NCBI GenBank assembly: GCA_044371405.1
Contig: JBILTS010000115.1
Location: forward strand, 1 to 7,029
Direction of reading: 5' to 3'
Length of the DNA stretch: 7,029 nucleotides
Origin: RGEC01 sp044371405
Lineage (GTDB): Bacteria > Bacteroidota > Bacteroidia > NS11-12g > UBA955
Shown here: positions 1 to 5,062 of the stretch, one piece after another
Layout: every line of letters starts with the position of its first letter
Position numbering within the stretch: position 1 is the first letter of the stretch
The notes under the pieces: model-generated
Database searches by the model: none
Seen by the model: only the letters and a program-made list of their open reading frames with translations
Told to the model about the DNA's origin: nothing
Program-made: the position numbers and the translations under genes

Positions 1-937
1 CATTACCGGCCAGAATACTGCCGGCCACGGCCAGCCCGCTTACCACCATATAAGCCACTGAAGCAACATTTAGGGCCACGGCATGAGCCGCCACCTGGGC
101 AGTTCCCAGCCATCCCACCATCAAACCGGAAATACTGAAACAGGCCCACTCGGCAAAAGTTTGCAGCCCTACCGGCAATCCCAGCTTCCACAAAGCTGAC
201 AACTGAACTTTTATGACAGACATGGACGGCATAATCTGAGGCCGGTAGGCAGCCAAAAATCCGGAATAACGAATGTACCAGATTCCGGCAAGTGCCATGC
301 CAATGCGGGCAATCAGGGTGGCCCAGGCAGCACCGTACATACCCATTTCGGGCAAACCCATATTGCCGTATATGAGGCCGTAATTCAAAAGCACATTGAG
401 TGCCAGGCCCCCAAATGTAATGGACATGGCCACCTTGGTATGCCCAAGCCCATCGGTATATTGCCTCGAAGCGGTAGACAAAAGCATGGGCAATGCCGAA
501 TAGTTTATGATGCGCAAAAATCCGGGCGTGAGCTTATTGATGCTTTCCGCTTGCCCAAGTATTTCAAAGTTTTGAATAATGATTTCAAGTATCGTAAACT
601 GACATAAAAACAACAGCATTGCGGCCAGCTGACCTGCCCGATAGGTAGCGAATGTTTCCTGTCTCAAACCCTCACCGAATTGAATACTCACACGGGAACT
701 AATGGCAAACATAACCCCGAATGTGACGCTGGAAACCATGAAGAAAATACTGTTTGCCTGATTAGCCGCTGCCAATACATCCTTCCCCAAATGACCTACC
801 ATCAAGGTATCGGCCACTCCCATCAGTACAATACCAAGCTGCCCCATGATGATGGGCAGTGCCAGTGTAAGGGTTTGAATAATTGTGGCGCGGTGAGGAG
901 AAAAGAAACGTGTCAAGAAGTGCAAAAATAAGGGCAT
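1..937 (-). CDS. MATE-family multidrug efflux transporter, NorM-like (partial, C-terminus off the left edge)
   Basis: This is an inner-membrane antiporter expected to export cationic drugs in exchange for Na+ or H+. Reading the minus strand from ATG at 937-935 gives 312 residues open to the window edge, about two thirds of the usual 440-460 residue MATE length, or roughly helices 1-8 of 12. Seen in the protein: a helix-1 segment with GQLGIVLMGVADTLMVGHLG at residues 32-51, the loop motif LNYGLIYG at 183-190, and a helix-7 segment GLPVGLQTFAEW at 253-264. Asp43 and Glu263 align by motif with the cation/proton-coupling acids Asp36 and Glu255 of Vibrio NorM; the third acidic site, in the C-terminal half, is not visible. 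An in-frame TAA (minus strand, 949-947) lies four codons upstream, so 937 is the first possible ATG. It is divergent from the gene at 1032. No clear promoter or ribosome-binding site was found. The family call is firm; the substrate is unknown. Confidence 0.93.
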   Translation of the reverse strand, partial: MPLFLHFLTRFFSPHRATIIQTLTLALPIIMGQLGIVLMGVADTLMVGHLGKDVLAAANQANSIFFMVSSVTFGVMFAISSRVSIQFGEGLRQETFATYRAGQLAAMLLFLCQFTILEIIIQNFEILGQAESINKLTPGFLRIINYSALPMLLSTASRQYTDGLGHTKVAMSITFGGLALNVLLNYGLIYGNMGLPEMGMYGAAWATLIARIGMALAGIWYIRYSGFLAAYRPQIMPSMSVIKVQLSALWKLGLPVGLQTFAEWACFSISGLMVGWLGTAQVAAHAVALNVASVAYMVVSGLAVAGSILAGN

Positions 938-1001
938 GTGAATGATTTAAGAGAATCTCATCATTGAATATATTTTTTATTTTTATACGTAGATTTTTAT
1001 T

Positions 1002-1009
1002 TACTTTTG
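1002..1009 (+). promoter_or_regulatory. Bacteroidota -7 promoter element TACTTTTG
   Basis: TACTTTTG matches the Bacteroidota -7 consensus TAnnTTTG exactly and ends 22 bases before the ATG at 1032. Transcription would start around 1014-1017, giving a leader of about 15-18 bases with no visible Shine-Dalgarno sequence. No good -33 TTG/TTTG lies at the expected distance, and the surrounding region (about 950-1025) is so AT-rich that a chance match is possible. Confidence 0.5.
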
Positions 1010-1031
1010 TATAATAAGTAATCGCTTCATT

Positions 1032-1664
1032 ATGCCAATTGAAACAGTAAATTCACCCAAGGACAGGCCTTGCGTGCTGAGATATTGGAAAAACAACGAG
1101 AAAGGGGATGATAAATTTATCTTTTGGAATGGAACTGGAATCTGCAAATCCAATCCCAAAAAAGGTCATCTAGATATTTTAGAACAAAATTTAATGATCA
1201 ATGAAATGCCCAATGATTCATTCTGCATTAACATTTCGCAAATCAGATCTATTGAAATGTATGAAGGTGAAAAACAAATAATTATCAACCATCACAAAGA
1301 ATCCACAGATATTTTTCACGTTTCAGATCTGCGAACAAGAACTGCTATTTTTAACCAATTGAAAGAAATAGGAGGCGCGCAGTATAGCACAAAAGAGCTG
1401 AGTGTAGAAGAAAAAACAAAAACATTAAAAAAGTCCATCATTGTTTTTTCCATGCTTTTTTTGTTTGGGTTTATCTTTGCAATATTAATTGAATATAACA
1501 AACTGCCCGGCACCAGTTATCCTGCTATTCTTTTATTATTGGGCAGTTTAGGAAGTATTAATGTAACTGTGTTATATGCAATTGTATTAATCATAATTAG
1601 ATTAAGGTATAAGCAAATTAGTAACGCTAAAAGAATACTACATATTATTTCGGTGCAATCGTAG
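1032..1664 (+). CDS. Uncharacterised membrane protein with two C-terminal transmembrane helices and a possible PH-like N-terminal domain
   Basis: I do not recognise this 210-residue protein. There is no signal peptide. Residues 1-130 are soluble, polar and rich in Lys/Asn/Glu. Residues about 48-113 alternate short hydrophobic strands (LDILEQNLMI, FCINISQIRSIEMY, KQIIINHH, TDIFHVSD) and end in a probable helix (RTAIFNQLKEI), which resembles a small PH/GRAM-like barrel; this is inferred from pattern only. A charged linker (121-134) leads to two helices at about 135-154 and 164-190, joined by a short loop with KLPGTSYP, then a basic tail (RLRYKQ). The likely topology is both ends in the cytoplasm. 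It is visibly more AT-rich than every neighbour, with many AAA, AAT, ATT and TTA codons, which suggests recent transfer or weak constraint. An in-frame TAG at 990-992 with no ATG between makes 1032 the natural start. It precedes the pseudouridine synthase gene by 49 bases; a functional link is not indicated. Confidence 0.8.
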   Translation: MPIETVNSPKDRPCVLRYWKNNEKGDDKFIFWNGTGICKSNPKKGHLDILEQNLMINEMPNDSFCINISQIRSIEMYEGEKQIIINHHKESTDIFHVSDLRTRTAIFNQLKEIGGAQYSTKELSVEEKTKTLKKSIIVFSMLFLFGFIFAILIEYNKLPGTSYPAILLLLGSLGSINVTVLYAIVLIIIRLRYKQISNAKRILHIISVQS

Positions 1665-1702
1665 TTATCGCTGAATACTTTTTCTGATAGTGTGAAAGAA
1701 CT

Positions 1703-1710
1703 TACTTTGC
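1703..1710 (+). promoter_or_regulatory. Probable -7-like element TACTTTGC abutting the GTG start (leaderless transcription candidate)
   Basis: TACTTTGC lies three bases before the GTG at 1714. It is one base shorter than the consensus TAnnTTTG between TA and TTTG. If it acts as the -7 element, the transcript would begin at or within a few bases of the start codon. No purine-rich ribosome-binding site precedes the GTG, which fits this reading. No convincing -33 element was found. Confidence 0.42.
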
Positions 1711-1713
1711 ACC

Positions 1714-2382
1714 GTGCAGCCCGAAGTTCTTTTTGAAGACAACCACCTCATAGCGATAAACAAACCCGCAGGACTTGCCGTGCAGGGCGATATTACCGGA
1801 GATGTGCATCTGCTCGATATTGTTTCAGATTACCTGGCTACCAAATACAACAAGCCCGGCAAGGCCTTTGTAGGGCTCATTCACCGCCTGGACCGACCCG
1901 TTAGCGGCGTGGTGCTGCTGGCCCGAACATCCAAAGCCCTGGCCCGGATGAATGAGCAATTCCGCGACAAAACCACCCAAAAAACCTACCGTGCCCTGGT
2001 AAGCCAGCTGCCACCACAAAATTCCGATACCCTCATCCACTTTTTGGGGAAAGACAGCAAAACCCACCGAGCCCTCACCTACCTAAAACCCAAAGCAGGA
2101 GCCAAAGAGGCCATACTCCATTACGAATTGCTGAAACATGCACCCAATGGATATCTGCTCAATATCAAACTGGAAACCGGACGATTTCACCAGATTCGTG
2201 CACAACTGGCTAAAACAGGCATGCCCATTTTAGGCGATGTTAAATATGGTGCCGGCACACCCCTGCCCGACAGAAGCATTGCCCTGCATGCCTTTTCACT
2301 GGAATTCATCCATCCTGTTACCTCCGAAAAAATCCTGATTACAGCTCCGTACCCAAAACAACCCTGGTGGAAAGGTTGCTAG
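1714..2382 (+). CDS. RluA-family RNA pseudouridine synthase (short form without S4 domain)
   Basis: It isomerises specific uridines in rRNA or tRNA to pseudouridine in the cytoplasm. The catalytic motif HRLDRPVSG is at residues 57-65 with Asp60 as the expected nucleophile. Other family signatures are the N-terminal strand VLFEDNHLIAINKPAG (5-20), LETGRFHQIRAQLAKTGMPI (153-172) followed by LGDVKYG, and LHAFSLEFIHP (191-201). At 222 residues it is complete for the compact RluA/TruC-like group and lacks the S4 RNA-binding domain of RluC/RluD. The start is GTG: an in-frame TGA at 1693-1695 leaves no ATG upstream, and the protein begins just where the family does. Its TAG stop overlaps the stop of the opposing ATL gene. 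Whether the target is 23S rRNA U746/tRNA U32 (RluA), tRNA U65 (TruC) or another site cannot be read from sequence, so no symbol is given. Confidence 0.93.
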   Translation: MQPEVLFEDNHLIAINKPAGLAVQGDITGDVHLLDIVSDYLATKYNKPGKAFVGLIHRLDRPVSGVVLLARTSKALARMNEQFRDKTTQKTYRALVSQLPPQNSDTLIHFLGKDSKTHRALTYLKPKAGAKEAILHYELLKHAPNGYLLNIKLETGRFHQIRAQLAKTGMPILGDVKYGAGTPLPDRSIALHAFSLEFIHPVTSEKILITAPYPKQPWWKGC

Positions 2383-2720
2383 AGCAGAATTTCTTGTGCC
2401 GGATCCCAAAACAAACGTTCAAAATCCACCACACAATCATCTACGATCCTCACACCTTCTGCCTCCAGCAGTTTCTGCATGGCATCAGCACTGCCAAAAT
2501 GAGCTTTTCCCGTAAGCATACCCAAACGATTCACCACCCGATGAGCCGGAACAGGGTTAGCCAAACCATGACTGTTATTCATGGCCCAGCCCACCATGCG
2601 GCTGCTCCTGCCCGTTCCCAAATAACGCGCAATGGCCCCATAGGATGTCACCCTGCCCTGCGGGATCAACCGCACAACCGCATAAACGTCACTAAAAAAA
2701 TCATTTTTGTCAGCTTTCAT
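2379..2720 (-). CDS. Alkyltransferase-like protein (ATL), MGMT-fold DNA-binding protein lacking the reactive Cys
   Basis: This 113-residue protein has the DNA-binding domain of O6-alkylguanine-DNA alkyltransferases but not their chemistry. Residues 20-30 (PQGRVTSYGAI) hold the nucleotide-flipping Tyr27. SSRMVG (39-44) holds the finger Arg41, 14 residues later as in fission yeast Atl1 (Tyr25/Arg39). The active-site motif, PCHRV in true transferases, reads PAHRV at 58-62, so Ala59 replaces the alkyl-accepting Cys. Known ATLs carry Trp (YbaZ, Atl1) or Ala (the Thermus protein) here. They bind O6-alkylguanine, flip it out and pass the lesion to nucleotide excision repair; that role is inferred. 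I choose ATG at 2720 because the start fits the family. An in-frame TTG at 2744 would add eight residues (MFQNTILA) with no family support. The gene is convergent with the pseudouridine synthase (4-base overlap) and divergent from the thioredoxin-like gene. Confidence 0.92.
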   Translation of the reverse strand: MKADKNDFFSDVYAVVRLIPQGRVTSYGAIARYLGTGRSSRMVGWAMNNSHGLANPVPAHRVVNRLGMLTGKAHFGSADAMQKLLEAEGVRIVDDCVVDFERLFWDPAQEILL

Positions 2721-2738
2721 GGCAAGGATGGTGTTTTG

Positions 2739-2764
2739 GAACAAAATTTGTAAAATATTTGTTC
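2739..2764. repeat. Inverted repeat GAACAAA-N12-TTTGTTC in a divergent intergenic region
   Basis: Perfect 7-base arms at 2739-2745 and 2758-2764 are separated by 12 AT-rich bases. The repeat occupies the middle of the 57-base gap between the ATL start (2720, minus) and the thioredoxin-like start (2778, plus), where an operator controlling both would sit. Neither arm extends further outward. In such AT-rich DNA a repeat of this size can arise by chance, and no known operator is recognised. Confidence 0.3.
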
Positions 2765-2777
2765 AATTGCAAACCCT

Positions 2778-4316
2778 ATGTCGATGCTAAGAACCTTAAC
2801 CCTTATTTCGCTGCTTGCAGGTGGCACCAGTATGACTGCCCAAATCACACCATACCAGCGCACTGCACCGGTTAAAATCAATAATATTGGGGTTTATCCA
2901 AAACTCACCAATGCCAAAAACTGGGACGGCAGGGAACCCGGCATTTACAATATCCGTTTTAAAATTCGCGGTTTAAAACCGGGGGATACCGCCTACATCG
3001 CCGATTATTACCTCGACAATAAATACCTGCGCGACACCGCCGTTGTTGACAAAAAAGGCCTGCTCACGTTCACCGGAAACAAAAAGCTGCAGCGGGGCAT
3101 GTACCTTTTTGTGATGCCTAAAAAAGCAGATTTCTTTGAGTTCATCATGGATGACGACCAGGACTTCACCATCAGCACCGATACACAATTCTGGAAACGC
3201 GAATATTATAAAACCATGAAAGTGGAAGGTTCAGATCAGAATGCTGCATTTGCCGCCTACCAGAATGGGCGTGTAGACCTGGGCATGGAGATTGCCAAAC
3301 TGGAAGAATCCCTCAAAAATGAAACAGCGGAAGAATCCAAAAAACTGTTGACTGCCAAACAAAAGGATCTTTACGAGAAAAAAGAAAACTACGATAAAAA
3401 CTACATCGCTGCCCATCCTGACCACCTGCTTTCCCGCTTTTTGTATGCCATGATGGATGTGGATGTTCCGGAAGGATTACCCACAAAACCTGATGGCACC
3501 AAAGACAGCACTTTTCCATACCGCTACTACAAAACACACTACTGGGATCATGTGGATTTTGGCGAAGATGGACTGGTACGCATGCCCGTGAATCTCATCA
3601 AGCAAAAACTTAACTTTTACTTCGACAAACTGGTGAGCCCCGATCCGGACAGCTGCACCAAAGAGTGCAACATGATACTGGAAAAAGTAAAAAACACCAT
3701 AGACATGGAACACTTTGTCATCTATCACCTCACCTACAAATTTGAAACCAGCAAGATTATGGGCCAGGACGCAGTATTTGTGGACCTTGCGATAAATAAT
3801 TACTGCAATGGTAAAGCATGGTGGACCGACAGCACTACCGTAGAAAAAATGTGTGAGGCCGCCGTGCGTAAATCATCGACGCTGGTGGGCAGAATTGCCC
3901 CGCCACTTGAATTGCTGACTCCGGACAGCACCTGGGTGAATACTGCATCAGTACAAGCCCCATACACCCTCATGATTTTCTGGGACCCCACCTGCGGCCA
4001 CTGCAAGGAAGTGATGCCTAAACTGGCCAAAGTGTATGAACAGAACAAACAAAAGGGCTGGAAAGTTATTGCGCTGGCCAGCAGCGACAAAAAGCCCGAG
4101 TGGCTGCAATACATTGCCGAACACCCCGAAGTGAAAGAGTTTGTGCATTTAAGACGAGGAATCGTGCGTTCTGAAGAAATGGCTCACAACATGCAGTCAT
4201 ACTACATCGTAGCCAATCCTACCATTTTTGTACTGGATAAAAACAAAAAGATTTTGGCCAATAGAATTGACAGTGAAAAAATAGAAGAATTTATTGGCCA
4301 TTTTGAAAAAGAATAG
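2778..4316 (+). CDS. Secreted thioredoxin-like (TlpA/ResA-type) protein with DUF4369-like N-terminal and DUF5106-like middle regions
   Basis: This 512-residue protein is probably a periplasmic or envelope thiol-disulfide oxidoreductase. A signal peptide spans residues 1-21 (MLRTLTLISLLAGG core, cleavage likely after MTA before Gln22); no lipobox Cys is present. Residues about 53-140 form a beta-rich segment resembling DUF4369 (YNIRFKIRGLKPGDTAYIADYY and following). Residues 150-365 are mostly helical and charged, like DUF5106. The C-terminal thioredoxin fold (about 372-510) has the redox motif CGHC at 406-409 within FWDPTCGHCK, and the cis-Pro as Pro481 in ANPTIFVLDKN. This architecture is common in Bacteroidota and its partners are mostly unknown. 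Four extra cysteines (293, 297, 343, 359) lie in the middle region. An in-frame TAA at 2751-2753 makes 2778 the first ATG. It ends 10 bases from the convergent barrel gene. Domain names are assigned by pattern, not by a search. Confidence 0.9.
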   Translation: MSMLRTLTLISLLAGGTSMTAQITPYQRTAPVKINNIGVYPKLTNAKNWDGREPGIYNIRFKIRGLKPGDTAYIADYYLDNKYLRDTAVVDKKGLLTFTGNKKLQRGMYLFVMPKKADFFEFIMDDDQDFTISTDTQFWKREYYKTMKVEGSDQNAAFAAYQNGRVDLGMEIAKLEESLKNETAEESKKLLTAKQKDLYEKKENYDKNYIAAHPDHLLSRFLYAMMDVDVPEGLPTKPDGTKDSTFPYRYYKTHYWDHVDFGEDGLVRMPVNLIKQKLNFYFDKLVSPDPDSCTKECNMILEKVKNTIDMEHFVIYHLTYKFETSKIMGQDAVFVDLAINNYCNGKAWWTDSTTVEKMCEAAVRKSSTLVGRIAPPLELLTPDSTWVNTASVQAPYTLMIFWDPTCGHCKEVMPKLAKVYEQNKQKGWKVIALASSDKKPEWLQYIAEHPEVKEFVHLRRGIVRSEEMAHNMQSYYIVANPTIFVLDKNKKILANRIDSEKIEEFIGHFEKE

Positions 4317-4326
4317 GCAGATAAAT

Positions 4327-4950
4327 CTACCGAAAATTATTCTTATACCATTTTTTTGAATCACGGAACATGGTGCCTGTGAAGCAGGTAAACCCGTATG
4401 ACCAGTATGGCCCTGTAAAACTGGTGCTTTGCAGCCCCGATAGTCGCACGCCCACACCGGCATAAAAACCAAAATAGCGCAGAAACCGCACGGTTCCACC
4501 TACACCGGCCTCTAATGGTAAAATCAATCCAAGATTGGCTCTCTTTATGTCAGCACCATTTTTGCGGTATTCCCAACCATTTCCAATGCCTGCCTGAAAA
4601 GAAGTTACTACCTCGAAACGCCAGCTTTGATACACATAGTATTCCAGGGTGGAGCTGATGTATTCAAAACCCTGATTGAGCGTGTCTTCTGCAAGGGTTT
4701 GCCAAAGGCGGCTGTTGTAATAGCCCGTCCATACCGCCACTTTGCCATAATCCAGCCCGTAGCGAAGTCCGTTTATATCTACGGGCACACCGCCCATGAT
4801 GGATTTACGGCTGTCAAATCCCACGCGTAAGCCCGGCGTTTTCATCAAAGCCAGACGAACTGAATCCACCGGATTCCAGCGAATGTATGCAGAATCCTGG
4901 GCCTGCAGGGTAAACGCCAAAAAAGCTAAACAGGTTGCGACCAAGCGCAT
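4327..4950 (-). CDS. Small secreted protein, probable outer-membrane beta-barrel (unrecognised family)
   Basis: I do not recognise a named family. The 207-residue product starts with a clear signal peptide (residues 1-17, MRLVATCLAFLAFTLQA, cleavage likely before Gln18), so it is exported. The mature part is rich in Gly and aromatic residues and shows repeated alternating hydrophobic/polar stretches typical of barrel strands: about 61-78 (GLRYGLDYGKVAVWTGYY), 95-107, 110-128 (WRFEVVTSFQAGIGNGWEY), 139-155, 159-172 (YFGFYAGVGVRLSG) and 181-196. The number and size fit an 8-stranded barrel, an inference from pattern. The protein ends in KKWYKNNFR rather than with the usual terminal Phe of many barrels, so a periplasmic beta-sandwich remains possible. 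It is divergent from acs across 112 bases and convergent with the thioredoxin-like gene. Confidence 0.82.
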   Translation of the reverse strand: MRLVATCLAFLAFTLQAQDSAYIRWNPVDSVRLALMKTPGLRVGFDSRKSIMGGVPVDINGLRYGLDYGKVAVWTGYYNSRLWQTLAEDTLNQGFEYISSTLEYYVYQSWRFEVVTSFQAGIGNGWEYRKNGADIKRANLGLILPLEAGVGGTVRFLRYFGFYAGVGVRLSGLQSTSFTGPYWSYGFTCFTGTMFRDSKKWYKNNFR

Positions 4951-4953
4951 GGG

Positions 4954-4962
4954 GCGAAGTTA
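4954..4962 (-). promoter_or_regulatory. -7-like element TAACTTCGC directly before the barrel gene start
   Basis: On the minus strand TAACTTCGC is followed by CCC and the ATG at 4950. The first eight bases match TAnnTTTG except for C in place of the third T. The three-base gap to ATG implies a leaderless or near-leaderless transcript, and no Shine-Dalgarno sequence is present. No -33 element was identified. Confidence 0.38.
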
Positions 4963-4979
4963 GGGGTAGTTAATTGAAT

Positions 4980-4988
4980 TATCCTTTG
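4980..4988 (+). promoter_or_regulatory. Distal candidate acs promoter element TATCCTTTG
   Basis: TATCCTTTG resembles the -7 consensus with three instead of two bases between TA and TTTG. If used, transcription would begin just upstream of or inside the inverted repeat at 4989-5018 and give acs a leader of about 70 bases. No -33 element is seen. It competes with the proximal candidate at 5047. Confidence 0.3.
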
Positions 4989-5018
4989 CGTTGTTTCCAT
5001 GCATGTTGATAAACAACG
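4989..5018. repeat. Inverted repeat CGTTGTTT-N14-AAACAACG upstream of acs
   Basis: Perfect 8-base arms at 4989-4996 and 5011-5018 flank 14 bases that contain the palindrome CATGCATG (4998-5005). It lies between the barrel gene and acs, directly after the distal promoter candidate and before the proximal one. It could be a dimer-binding operator or, if transcribed, a hairpin in the acs leader. It is followed by no U-rich run, so it is not a standard terminator. No known operator is recognised. Confidence 0.45.
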
Positions 5019-5027
5019 TATGCGCCC

Positions 5028-5054
5028 TTGACCAACAAAATTCCCCTAATTTCG
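5028..5054 (+). promoter_or_regulatory. Proximal candidate acs promoter (TTG, 16-base spacer, TAATTTCG)
   Basis: TAATTTCG at 5047-5054 matches TAnnTTTG with one change, and a TTG that could serve as the -33 element is at 5028-5030. The -7 element ends eight bases before the ATG at 5063, so the transcript would have almost no leader. The spacer is slightly shorter than the roughly 19 bases usual for this phylum. Confidence 0.4.
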
Positions 5055-5062
5055 CGTTAACC

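Noticed and set aside
680..931. 83-residue plus-strand ORF
   Set aside because: It lies entirely antisense to the MATE transporter gene, whose protein carries clear family motifs; the ORF itself has no recognisable features.
951..959. GAGAATCTC palindrome in the MATE upstream region
   Set aside because: Four-base arms are too short to call an operator in AT-rich DNA.
2721..2744. TTG start adding eight residues to the ATL protein
   Set aside because: An ATG at 2720 begins the protein where the family begins, and the extension has no family support.
2367..2753. 128-residue plus-strand ORF opposite the ATL gene
   Set aside because: The minus strand encodes a convincing ATL protein with Tyr, Arg finger and PAHRV motifs; this ORF is its shadow and also overlaps the end of the pseudouridine synthase gene.
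4309..4344. AAGAATA ... TATTCTT inverted repeat at the convergent 3' ends as a bidirectional terminator
   Set aside because: The arms are short and AT-rich, the loop is 22 bases and there is no following T-run at the right place. Both arms also overlap coding ends.
4991..5062. TTG start adding 24 residues to Acs
   Set aside because: The extra residues do not resemble the family N-terminus, and the DNA holds the inverted repeat and a promoter-like element. ATG at 5063 is the better start.
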